Below, piece after piece: positions 44,082 through 51,882 of a stretch of 64,000 nucleotides of DNA. The number at the start of each line of letters is the position of its first letter. The first letter of the stretch is position 1. The position numbers and the translations under genes were made by a program. The stretch comes from Methanosarcinales archaeon (GTDB taxonomy: Archaea > Halobacteriota > Methanosarcinia > Methanosarcinales > Methanoperedenaceae), in assembly GCA_905339155.1 (NCBI GenBank), contig CAJPFJ010000022.1, positions 1 through 64,000 on the forward strand. Direction: 5' to 3'. Below the pieces are notes generated by a model, which was not told where the DNA came from, did not search any database, and saw nothing but the letters and a program-made list of their open reading frames with translations.

Positions 44082-45113
44082 ATGTTTACAGGGGAAAGAC
44101 ATTTGAGACAAGACCATTACAGTGCTTTGACCTTATTGTTCCTTATCTATTGCCTATTTCCTCTTCCATCTGCATCCGGTCATTCACCGATCATTTCTGG
44201 TTATAACAGCAACCTTGATGAGGCGATGTTTATACCTGATCCCACAAAATCATGGGCTATCTATGGAGAACTTCATGGAGAAAGGGAGATTCATTACTAT
44301 CGCTTTGAAATTGAAAAAGGTCAACGGATCTATATCAGTTTGATGAAACCCACAAATGAGGAAAATAAAGAATTTATGCCCGTGTTTGTTCTTGCAGGCC
44401 CAGGGTTAATTGGTCAGGGCACTGTCCCCGACTATGTGGAGCTTCCTGCGGGAGCAGGTGCTGTTGTTGTTGCGGGAAGGCAACCTGAAGAGGCTACCTA
44501 CGAGCCGTTCTCAGCAAGTAGTTTCTATGAGCTTGCCGAATTGGACATCCCTGCTCCAGAATCGGGCAGCTTTTATATGGCGGTCTATGTACCCGGAAGA
44601 GGCGGTCATTACAGTCTTGCGCTGGGGGAGCGCGAAGTGTATTCACTCGCCGAATGGATACTTATTCCCCTGAGCCTGATTTCCATTTATCAATGGGAAG
44701 GACAAAGCCTGCTAATAATTTTTTTACCGATTGCTGCTACGCTTGCAATAAGTATGGGTTTCATGTTATGGTGGAGAAAAAAATGGATACCAGTATCACT
44801 TTTTGAATGGACAGGTATGCTGGCAGGTCTTTTATTCATGGGCACTGGCTTCATGGTTCTCTTCCAGATGGTTCTGGCTCTCTCACATACTCATCTGGTA
44901 TCAGAGGTTGTGATCACGAGTATCCTTGCATTGCTGTCCATCCTGCCGGGAATAGCTGTCATTCGTATTATACGGAAAAACCGGAAAAAAGTTGATATCA
45001 GGAAAAGGATTTACCTTGTCATCTTGGGAATCATTGCCCTTTTCGTATGGTCCGGTTTCCTGGTGGGGCCAGTGCTTGCGGTGCTGGCGAGCCTTATGCC
45101 TGACCGAAAATAA
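44082..45113 (+). CDS. exported membrane protein with N-terminal sandwich domain
   Basis: This 343-residue protein has a signal peptide-like segment (ALTLLFLIYCLFPLPSASG). An extracellular beta domain follows (about 38-190, EIHYYRFEIEKGQRIYISLM, GSFYMAVYVPGRGGHYSLAL). About four TM segments occupy the C-terminal half. The beta domain resembles pre-peptidase-type binding domains. I associate this arrangement with archaeal membrane proteins of unknown role. It is upstream of the F390 synthetase-like gene on the same strand. Confidence 0.7.
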   Translation: MFTGERHLRQDHYSALTLLFLIYCLFPLPSASGHSPIISGYNSNLDEAMFIPDPTKSWAIYGELHGEREIHYYRFEIEKGQRIYISLMKPTNEENKEFMPVFVLAGPGLIGQGTVPDYVELPAGAGAVVVAGRQPEEATYEPFSASSFYELAELDIPAPESGSFYMAVYVPGRGGHYSLALGEREVYSLAEWILIPLSLISIYQWEGQSLLIIFLPIAATLAISMGFMLWWRKKWIPVSLFEWTGMLAGLLFMGTGFMVLFQMVLALSHTHLVSEVVITSILALLSILPGIAVIRIIRKNRKKVDIRKRIYLVILGIIALFVWSGFLVGPVLAVLASLMPDRK

Positions 45114-45195
45114 GAACCATTGGCAGAACAGAATATACATAGGATGAGAATATGAATGAACAACATTTAATCTCAAGGGAGTACAATAATCTATT

Positions 45196-46539
45196 ATGTT
45201 CTTTAATGAGAGAATAGAAACCATGAGCAGGGGTAATTTAAACGATCTCATAGAAGAGCGAATTCAATATACTGTGAAATACGCGAATGAACATTCTCCC
45301 TTCTATAAGAAATGGTTCAATGAGCACGGAATTACTATCTCTGATATTCGCACACATGAAGATCTCAAGGAATTACCCATAATCTCCGGAAAAACAATAC
45401 GAGAACACCAGCCGCCTGAAAGTTCAGACTTTGAATTCAGAAGTGTGGATTGGAGAGAGATCTTCACACTTCATGAGACATCAGGAACGAGCGGAACACC
45501 AAAAGCCTTCTTCCTTTCCTGGCAAGATTGGGAACGGTATGCTGAAAAATATGCCAGAAGTTTTGTCTCGCAGGGTTTTGGTCCCGGCGATAAGGTTGTT
45601 GTTTGTGCATCCTATGGTATGAATGTCGGTGCCAATACCATGACTCTGGCTGCGCGTGAAGTGGGAATGACGATCATCCCCATAGGAAAGTGCACATTTC
45701 CATCCCGCATTATCAGGAATTATCAGCCAACTGGGATTGTGGGGAGTGTTTTTAAACTCGTGGGTCTTGCCAGGCAATTGAAAAACGACCATATATCACC
45801 TCCTGAATCTAGTATCAAACGTCTTGTTGTGGGTGGGGAAAGTTTTGCAGAAGAGTCACGAGCATACCTTGCAGAATTGTGGGGTTGTGACGTTTATAAT
45901 ACCTATGGCAGTACTGAAGGGACTATGTGCGGTGAGTGCACTGATATGAGCGGGCTTCATGTTCCCGAGGATGTTGTGCATCTTGACCTCTATGACCCAC
46001 AGTTGAAAAACTTTGTACATGATGGCGAGTGTGGAAGGATCGTCCTGACTACGCTTCTGCCCGTTGGTGAAAAATGCGGGACATTGCTTCTCAACTATGA
46101 TACCGAGGATACCACTGCAGTTGTCACAAGGGAACAATGTGGATGCGGGAGAACGCATATGAAGATATTGAACCCGCAGCGTGAATCTGAGACCTTCTGG
46201 ATCGCAGAAACTCCTTTTAACCGTGTGGACGTGGAACGAGGTGTATTTCAACGAGAAAATATGGAATATCTCACGGGGGAATATGAGGCATTCCTCTATG
46301 GCGGCGATGATGAAGGAGAAACTATTATGAGGGTGAGCGTTGAATGTCTCGACAGGGAAATGTGTGATAGAAAAGTTGTTGAAGAGAACTTTCTTCGGAC
46401 GTTTTTTAAGTACAAGCCCTTCCTTGAGGAGGCGTATGCAGAAGGAATGTTCAAGATTGTGTTCAACTTTGCATCTCTTCGAGACCTCGAACTCAATCGC
46501 ATCAAAGGAAGACCGAAGCGATTGGTAGATAGAAGATGA
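45196..46539 (+). CDS. coenzyme F390 synthetase / phenylacetate-CoA ligase-like adenylating enzyme
   Basis: This 447-residue ANL-superfamily enzyme has the phosphate loop TSGTSGTPK (about 95-103), YGSTEG (about 237-242) and a C-terminal AMP-binding domain. In methanogens this PaaK-like branch includes F390 synthetase, which adenylylates F420 under oxidative stress. Phenylacetate-CoA ligase is the alternative. The CGECTDM and CGCGRTH segments are normal for the branch. Archaeal context and the neighbouring split-barrel protein favour a redox-cofactor role. Confidence 0.82.
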   Translation: MFFNERIETMSRGNLNDLIEERIQYTVKYANEHSPFYKKWFNEHGITISDIRTHEDLKELPIISGKTIREHQPPESSDFEFRSVDWREIFTLHETSGTSGTPKAFFLSWQDWERYAEKYARSFVSQGFGPGDKVVVCASYGMNVGANTMTLAAREVGMTIIPIGKCTFPSRIIRNYQPTGIVGSVFKLVGLARQLKNDHISPPESSIKRLVVGGESFAEESRAYLAELWGCDVYNTYGSTEGTMCGECTDMSGLHVPEDVVHLDLYDPQLKNFVHDGECGRIVLTTLLPVGEKCGTLLLNYDTEDTTAVVTREQCGCGRTHMKILNPQRESETFWIAETPFNRVDVERGVFQRENMEYLTGEYEAFLYGGDDEGETIMRVSVECLDREMCDRKVVEENFLRTFFKYKPFLEEAYAEGMFKIVFNFASLRDLELNRIKGRPKRLVDRR

Positions 46540-46553
46540 GCGTGAGATAATCT

Positions 46554-47042
46554 ATGAAGCCAATGAAGACGTTTGATATTCTACGATTAATAACAAGTAT
46601 TGTCATCTGTCTGACCGCAGGTGCTCTTGGTTCTTTTTTCACGACGCCGGCGATTTCCACATGGTATGCCACTTTAATTAAACCATCCATTGCGCCCCCG
46701 AACTGGGTATTTTTCCCGGTATGGACTGCTCTGTTTATAATGATGGGGATCTCATTATTTCTTGTATGGAAAAAAGGCTTCCAGGATCACCAGGTGAAGG
46801 CCGCTCTTTCGGTCTTTGCAATCCAGCTCATTCTCAATATTCTCTGGTCAGCAGCTTTCTTTGGTCTGCGTTCTCCTCTTGCCGGACTCATTGAGATCGT
46901 TATCCTCTGGATTGTTATTCTGGTCATGATACTGAAATTCATGAGAATATCAAAAGTAGCAGGGCTTCTGTTGATCCCCTATATCCTGTGGGTCACTTTT
47001 GCGGCAATGATCAATTTCTTGATATGGAGTCTCAATCGTTAG
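46554..47042 (+). CDS. TspO/MBR family membrane protein
   Basis: This 162-residue protein has five TM helices and the family motifs GALGSFFTTPAISTWYATLI, KPSIAPPNWVFFPVWTALF and LQLILNILWSAAFFGLRSP-like sequence. TspO proteins bind tetrapyrroles and other small ligands and are tied to oxidative stress. The start is 14 bp after the F390 synthetase-like gene, so they may be cotranscribed. It appears intact. Confidence 0.93.
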   Translation: MKPMKTFDILRLITSIVICLTAGALGSFFTTPAISTWYATLIKPSIAPPNWVFFPVWTALFIMMGISLFLVWKKGFQDHQVKAALSVFAIQLILNILWSAAFFGLRSPLAGLIEIVILWIVILVMILKFMRISKVAGLLLIPYILWVTFAAMINFLIWSLNR

Positions 47043-47119
47043 GTGAATAGTTCCTTCATGGAAGGATTGAATGGATATACGCTTAAACGTCAAATTTTGA
47101 TTGTGCGCCACCGTAACTC

Positions 47120-47626
47120 ATGTAACGTATCTTCCCAAAAACACTGCGTTCTTTCCATGCCCGGTCCTGGAGGCCTTCCATAATGATTGGCAAAAGGGGA
47201 GAATTCATTACTATGCTCTCCAAAATCGTCCGAGAAGCACCAGTTGTACCTATAATAGATGGAAAAAGCAAAGTGCAGCCAATCTATGTTGAAAACACCA
47301 TTGACTGCATCATGAAATCATTAAAGGAACCAGGTATCAGAAATCAAATATTCGAGATTGGAGGGCCTGATCAGATAACCTATAAAGAGCTTTTTCTTAC
47401 GCTTATGGACGTATTGACCATCAAAAAACCTGCTTTTGAAATACCAATATGGTTCATGTGGCAAGCTGCGTATATCTTTGAAAGATCAATGGGCAAACCT
47501 CCTATAACTACCCAGCAATTGATCATGTTACAGGAAGACAATATCTGTGATATCAGGGAAATGCAGAACGTTTTTAATCTTCATTTGATCCCTTTGAAGG
47601 AAGCATTACAAACTTTTTTGCCTTGA
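47120..47626 (+). pseudogene. NDUFA9-like SDR (NAD-binding) protein, C-terminal remnant
   Basis: From [16 protein letters not shown] onward (about 47165) the frame matches the C-terminal half of atypical SDRs: [20 protein letters not shown], then IFEIGGPDQITYKEL. The N-terminal Rossmann GxxGxxG part is absent. Upstream 45 bp read as degraded sequence. An ATG at 47183 would give 147 residues without a cofactor site, so it is almost certainly non-functional. Confidence 0.75.
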
Positions 47627-47770
47627 AATCATTATAATTCATATATAATTTACAATGAAAAGTATTGAGCAAGGTTAATGGATTTGAATCTACCTTCTAA
47701 TTTTGAGGTATAAAGGTAACCTCAATTTCCCATAACCCCTGTACTTAAGCCCCCATTTTTCACAATTTGT

Positions 47771-47878
47771 TCAGCAATAATGTCCTCCGTTGTCGTCAGT
47801 GTTCCCGGGATGACCACTTGCTGATGTTGCAAGAAGCAGTATAAATATCCCAAGTATAACAATAGTCTTGCTTTCCAT
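47771..47878 (-). pseudogene. secreted YHYH-like small protein with premature TGA
   Basis: ATG 47878, behind a strong AGGAGGT site, encodes a signal peptide (MESKTIVILGIFILLLATSA) and then SGHPGNTDDNGGHYC before TGA at 47771-47773. The same frame continues TNCEKWGLKYRGYGKL. Together HPGxTDxxGxHxC-R-TNCEKWGL is the YHYH-domain pattern, and the stop stands where CGA (Arg) is usual. It is probably a one-base nonsense mutation. Confidence 0.6.
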
Positions 47879-47979
47879 AACCGACCTCCTTTTTTAGGAG
47901 AGTGTCGGTGTATTTAACGCCTGTCTCTATAGTCTATATAGGCTTTGGTTTCACTTAGAATCCTGCATCTCATATAGAA

Positions 47980-48663
47980 TCAGCATATAATGAGCTCAAC
48001 AGTCATGTCCGTTACAACGGCGATGGTCTTCTTCTGGCTCTCATATATCTTGCTTGCCAGAATATCAAAAGGCTGAAAGTTTGCAGCCATACCGAAATCA
48101 GGAGGATACCCGGTGACGCCTGTTACCTGATCATACATTACTTTGTCTGTTCCATCTTTGCTTTTCAGGGTCTTGCTTATTATCTTTACATTGAGCTTAT
48201 TTATCGGGTTCAGGTTTATATCCAGGAACCTGAAATGGAACATCAGGATAGTTATGTAAGTATCAGGTGGAATATCCGGAGGCTGATCAATGCGGTCACA
48301 TGACCTTATAAACCCAAGCAGGCACGATGACATGAACGCCTGTCTCCCCTTCACGCTCCATGTTGCTGTTAATCCACGGTGCTTGGGTCTGACCACCTGA
48401 ACACATATTGTTTTCCAGACGATCTTTTGTGCATCACTGAGATTTGCCCACTTCTTCGAGCAATTGGCGAGAAGCATCCTCTGCCGTTTAAGCTCAGGTA
48501 TGGTTCCCGGGCGCATGTGTATGGGTCTTACAGCCGTCCTTCGCACCCAGGACGTTGTACCATCATCTTTCCTGGAGAACCAGTCAAGAAAAGATGAATA
48601 GTTCTTATCAGGGGCTCCGGTATCCGGTTTAAACCGGCCTGTCCCCGGTTTGACTGTCGCCAT
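47980..48663 (-). CDS. unknown structural-type protein of the virus-like block
   Basis: This 227-residue protein has an N-terminal helical motif of the form Q/R...W..L...Q...W (LLANCSKKWANLSDAQKIVW) that recurs in 49975, 59776 and 63514. A beta-rich half follows. There is no signal peptide. It overlaps the upstream coiled-coil gene by 35 nt. It is not recognised by family. It ends the second structural operon. Confidence 0.6.
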   Translation of the reverse strand: MATVKPGTGRFKPDTGAPDKNYSSFLDWFSRKDDGTTSWVRRTAVRPIHMRPGTIPELKRQRMLLANCSKKWANLSDAQKIVWKTICVQVVRPKHRGLTATWSVKGRQAFMSSCLLGFIRSCDRIDQPPDIPPDTYITILMFHFRFLDINLNPINKLNVKIISKTLKSKDGTDKVMYDQVTGVTGYPPDFGMAANFQPFDILASKIYESQKKTIAVVTDMTVELIIC

Positions 48664-49237
48664 CGGCTGCTATTGCTTCCTTATTTCCGGCGTCGGGGAT
48701 ATTCGCGTTATCTGTCTTTTCCGGGACCATCTGTTTTGCCTTTATTTCCAGGCTGATAGTCTCAAGCTGCGTGATAAGACCATTTATCTCAACATTAGCG
48801 CTTTCTTTTATCTTCGTGATATCCTCGTTGGTCTTTTCATTTATCTTGTCTATCTGCATCGAGATTCTTCTCAGTCTGTCGAAATCCTTCATTGGCACTT
48901 TCTCAGTGTCTATCTCCTGATTATGCAAGGTAATTTCTATGGTCTTTTCCAATACTATTCTCTGCGCAAGATAGTATTCCTTTTCCAAGTCTTCTAATGT
49001 TTTCATATCATCTCTCCGGTCTTTTGTTAATTCATCCAGGATGTGGTTCGCGATCCTCTCAAGTTCGAGCTTTACTATGAACTGCTTCTTCTCAGCGATA
49101 TCCAGCATCTTTTCTATACCAGCGTTCAAAGCCCCTTTGCCGAAATCCAGAAGCCTGTTATATGTATGGCCGCTGACAGTCGTGTGCAATGGCACTTTTG
49201 AACTCTTGCTGTCTGCACACGCTCTCTTTCTTGCCAT
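48629..49237 (-). CDS. coiled-coil protein
   Basis: This 202-residue protein is mostly long helices with heptad patterns (about 40-175; IDKINEKTNEDITKIKESAN). The N-terminus is basic and the C-terminus disordered and acidic. It could be a scaffold, tape-measure-like or assembly protein. It is cotranscribed with 49246 and 47980 (overlap 35 nt). No domain is recognised. Confidence 0.58.
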   Translation of the reverse strand: MARKRACADSKSSKVPLHTTVSGHTYNRLLDFGKGALNAGIEKMLDIAEKKQFIVKLELERIANHILDELTKDRRDDMKTLEDLEKEYYLAQRIVLEKTIEITLHNQEIDTEKVPMKDFDRLRRISMQIDKINEKTNEDITKIKESANVEINGLITQLETISLEIKAKQMVPEKTDNANIPDAGNKEAIAADGDSQTGDRPV

Positions 49238-49245
49238 CGGGGTTG

Positions 49246-49383
49246 TTAAACGCTATGAGTCTCACTTATCGAGAAGGTCAGGTTGGGCGCGATCTTCTTA
49301 CAGACACGCTTTATGAATCTTTCAGCTGCTTCTCGCGAGCCGAATCCCTTTTCCTCACCGCCTTCCCACATTACTGCTATCAT
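49246..49383 (-). CDS. 45-residue small protein
   Basis: ATG 49383 to TAA 49246-49248 encodes MIAVMWEGGEEKGFGSREAA followed by ERFIKRVCKKIAPNLTFSIS. It fills the gap between two codirectional genes, 8 bp before the coiled-coil gene, so it is a plausible member of the operon. It looks like a small alpha/beta protein. It is not recognised. Confidence 0.55.
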   Translation of the reverse strand: MIAVMWEGGEEKGFGSREAAERFIKRVCKKIAPNLTFSISETHSV

Positions 49384-49404
49384 AAATCACTCCACACTAT
49401 CCTA

Positions 49405-49650
49405 TCAGTCCCTTCTTTTCAGAAGTTCGTTTGCATTATTCAATCCACACGCTTTGCATGTTGCGACTACTGTTGCTACTCTAAAAATCTCCTCCTTTGC
49501 CTGTGCAAGATGCTCTTCTACTTTTTCCAGGCTCACTCGCAGTTGTCTCAGTTCGCTTATCAATACTTTCAGCAGTACCCCTACCACTATGCCAATGAAA
49601 GTGAGAATCCCCACACCGATTTCATACATTAAGGTATCAGGGATCTCCAT
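49405..49650 (-). CDS. single-TM small protein with coiled coil
   Basis: This 81-residue protein has a TM segment at about 9-30 (IGVGILTFIGIVVGVLLKVL), a coiled coil (SELRQLRVSLEKVEEHLAQA) and a CKAC pair near the end. The layout is like small phage membrane proteins (holin or spanin-like), but no family is recognised. It starts 2 bp after the next membrane gene (49653). Confidence 0.6.
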   Translation of the reverse strand: MEIPDTLMYEIGVGILTFIGIVVGVLLKVLISELRQLRVSLEKVEEHLAQAKEEIFRVATVVATCKACGLNNANELLKRRD

Positions 49651-49652
49651 AA

Positions 49653-49910
49653 CTATGATTCCAGTGCCTTCAGTGTTTCTTGAACCACCGCTAACGCGTC
49701 TTCTGCGAGTTTCAGTTGCTCATCAGCTGTCAGAACGCCATCCCCTTTTGCTTTCCTGTAAGTTTCTATGGCGTTTGTCAGCCGTATCCTCACGGATTGT
49801 ATCTCTTCCGGTGAAAGCCTGCTTGCCAGGTATTTGAACATGGCTACTGCTGAGCCGACTGCTCCTATTACGAAGCCTATTCCACCGGTTATTAAACTGT
49901 TGTCAAACAT
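49653..49910 (-). CDS. small membrane protein with EF-hand-like helix pair
   Basis: This 85-residue protein has a Gly-rich TM segment (about 5-28, SLITGGIGFVIGAVGSAVAM), then a helix pair with a GDGVLTADE turn resembling a Ca2+-binding loop. It is directly upstream of the other small membrane gene. Holin-like function is possible because the two are adjacent and small, but no family is recognised. Confidence 0.58.
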   Translation of the reverse strand: MFDNSLITGGIGFVIGAVGSAVAMFKYLASRLSPEEIQSVRIRLTNAIETYRKAKGDGVLTADEQLKLAEDALAVVQETLKALES

Positions 49911-49974
49911 AATTCCCTCCTTGGAAAAAAGTGGGGTTTAACCTTCAACCCCGAAGGCCAGTACCCTTGTGTGC

Positions 49975-50985
49975 TTATGCGGTCAAGATTATTGACTCGT
50001 TCTTGGATGCAGCTGAAGCTGCCTGAGCTACTGTTGATTTCGCCTGATAACCAGTCTTGGTTACATCGACATCGTAGTTCTCATCCTGTGCAGTCAATCC
50101 GAGCTTGACCCTGCCCTTGCTGTCTGTGTATCCACGGAAGGCCACGAATGAAGAGTTGGCTTTCTGGACCTCGACCTTTGCATCTACAAGGTAGGTTACG
50201 GTTGTGTACTTCACTGTGCTTGTTGCAGCGAAGTTGCCGCTTGTGGATTTCAGCTTGCCAGCGACGATATCGACTTCTCCCGCCTGGACTGCTCCAGTTG
50301 TGTAGTCAGTTGGCAGTGTTGCGCTGTCCTGGATGACTACTGTGCCATAGTCTACCGGGAAGTGTGCCAGTTTCTTTGTGGCTGTGCCGCTGCCGATATC
50401 CTCATGGTCGATCTGGTTGCCGCCGTACTTGTAGCTGACCCAGTATTTGTTGGTTGCACCGGTAACGATCCTTACCTGTCCCATCTCAAGGTCAACGAAC
50501 GCCTTGGCTCCGGTTGCTACGGTGTCATCTACTATTGCACCGGCCACCGTTGCGCTTGGTGTTGCGTCATCGATGCTGATGATCTTACCTGCACCGAGAG
50601 TGAGTGTCTTCTCTGCCACCGCGCCAACTGCTTCGGCTGCCTGATAGGTGAGTGCACTGCCAACGATCTTCATGCCGTATGATGGTCTGACTGTCCTTGT
50701 GGTGTCAGTGTTCTTCTGCCATCTCTGTACGAGCAGGTTGAACCCTGATTCGCCTTTTCCAGCTGCCAGGTTATTGAACGCGTTCTGCTGCATGTTGTTC
50801 AGGTTATGCCATTCGTTCACGGCATTTGTGAAGTTTGTCCTTACTGCTTGCTGCTTGCTTGTGTTGGGGTTCGAGGGTTTGGCCCATTTGCGCCTGTACT
50901 GGATACCCTTCCATTTCGCGAATACGCCGGCCTGACCCACAGCACCGGAATACTCGTCACCGAATATGTTGGTTACTTTTACCAT
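49975..50985 (-). CDS. probable abundant structural protein with carboxypeptidase-regulatory-like end
   Basis: This 336-residue protein begins MVKVTNIFGDEYSGAVGQ. It has the motif NPNTSKQQAVRTNFTNAV with NEWHNLNNMQQNAFNNLA (about 40-75), then beta modules, and ends with a carboxypeptidase-regulatory-like domain (AFRGYTDSKGRVKLGLTAQD). A strong GGAGG ribosome-binding site, a TATA box and operator-like repeats lie in the 200-bp upstream region. High expression and a structural role are inferred. No export signal is present. Confidence 0.65.
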   Translation of the reverse strand: MVKVTNIFGDEYSGAVGQAGVFAKWKGIQYRRKWAKPSNPNTSKQQAVRTNFTNAVNEWHNLNNMQQNAFNNLAAGKGESGFNLLVQRWQKNTDTTRTVRPSYGMKIVGSALTYQAAEAVGAVAEKTLTLGAGKIISIDDATPSATVAGAIVDDTVATGAKAFVDLEMGQVRIVTGATNKYWVSYKYGGNQIDHEDIGSGTATKKLAHFPVDYGTVVIQDSATLPTDYTTGAVQAGEVDIVAGKLKSTSGNFAATSTVKYTTVTYLVDAKVEVQKANSSFVAFRGYTDSKGRVKLGLTAQDENYDVDVTKTGYQAKSTVAQAASAASKNESIILTA

Positions 50986-51035
50986 GTTCCTTGATTTCCT
51001 CCGACCTTTGGTACATGCACTTTAGGGCTTTTCTA

Positions 51036-51057
51036 TACGCATTTTAAAATGCACGCA
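51036..51057. promoter_or_regulatory. operator-like repeats in the 49975 promoter
   Basis: TACGCATTTTAAAATGCACG contains the perfect palindrome GCATTTTAAAATGC and two TACGCA/CACGCA half sites. On the minus strand it lies downstream of TATA-like sequences (51070-51095) and about 50-70 nt before the start codon at 50985, around the expected transcription start. Confidence 0.5.
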
Positions 51058-51191
51058 TTATCATACATATAATTTTTTCCTATATATATTTATCGCATAT
51101 GGAAAATATTATTGCTATTTAAAAATACTTTTTCCAGAGGTTTTTAAATAGGGGTCACAGAAAGAAGATTTTGTCCGATTTCTATTTGGAG

Positions 51192-51566
51192 CTATGGCAT
51201 TGCCTTAATTGTCGCTCTGCGCGATTTGAACTCTGCTTCTGTCCAAATAGGGCTGTCAGCGTCGTAGATTGTCTCCCACAGCGGAGTGTCAGGGTGGTAA
51301 AGAAAGATCCAGGCTTTGTAAGGCTTTATTTGACCTGTTCCCCAGCCGAAATCATCAACGTCTGAGAAGAAAACCGAGCCTTCCCATCTCGCATATGCAA
51401 AGAAGTAGTTGTCTTTTCCCCACGTTATTACGATTTTGAGGTCCTTGTTGAAGGGGTAATTGTGAAACCATGTCCTGCGTGACAACGAGAGGTTCATGTG
51501 ATTCAGCCTATAATCCTCAGCCTTTGCACTTGCATCAGATGTTGTGGGATATACGTACTCAGACAT
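51192..51566 (-). CDS. unknown element protein
   Basis: This 124-residue protein starts MSEYVYPTTSDASAKAEDYR and has the same opening as the next gene upstream (xxYPxTTDAxxKxxDYRxNxMNLS), so the two are paralogous at the N-terminus. Its C-terminal half differs (beta-rich with many Trp and Asp). It overlaps that gene by 8 nt. It is probably a minor structural or fibre-associated protein. Confidence 0.6.
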   Translation of the reverse strand: MSEYVYPTTSDASAKAEDYRLNHMNLSLSRRTWFHNYPFNKDLKIVITWGKDNYFFAYARWEGSVFFSDVDDFGWGTGQIKPYKAWIFLYHPDTPLWETIYDADSPIWTEAEFKSRRATIKAMP

Positions 51567-51867
51567 AGATTGTATGGACCTTGTTATCTGCCGTTGTTAC
51601 CAGGATGTATTTAAGAGTCCGGTTGACATTCAGAATACTCATGCTTCTTGTAACTATTTTGCCTTTCTGAAGGTTTGTCAGGCCTGATTCAGAACCTATC
51701 ATCACGCTATCCGTGTCATAGAACTTTATTTTCTTTACTGCCGGGTGTTCTATCACGATCTTCTCTATTGTTGATGTGATGTGAGACAGGTTCATGAAGT
51801 TCTGTCTGTAATCATTGACTTTCTCCAGTGCATCTGTCGTTGATGGATATACGATTTGTGATAGCAT
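51559..51867 (-). CDS. beta-module protein (HPAxKxIxFY module)
   Basis: This 102-residue protein has an N-terminal helix (DALEKVNDYRQNFMNLS), then the ~70-residue module HPAVKKIKFYDTDSVMIG ... LTNLQKGKIVTRS ... YILVTTADNKVHTIYV. The same module ends the 591-residue protein at 51883 and the partial protein at 63514. It is a candidate decoration or adhesion domain. No known family is recognised. Confidence 0.62.
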   Translation of the reverse strand: MLSQIVYPSTTDALEKVNDYRQNFMNLSHITSTIEKIVIEHPAVKKIKFYDTDSVMIGSESGLTNLQKGKIVTRSMSILNVNRTLKYILVTTADNKVHTIYV

Positions 51868-51882
51868 TGTGTTGCTCCGAAT

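Noticed and set aside
49283-49837. 184-residue plus-strand frame
   Set aside because: It is antisense to two small membrane-protein genes with good starts and tight operon spacing.
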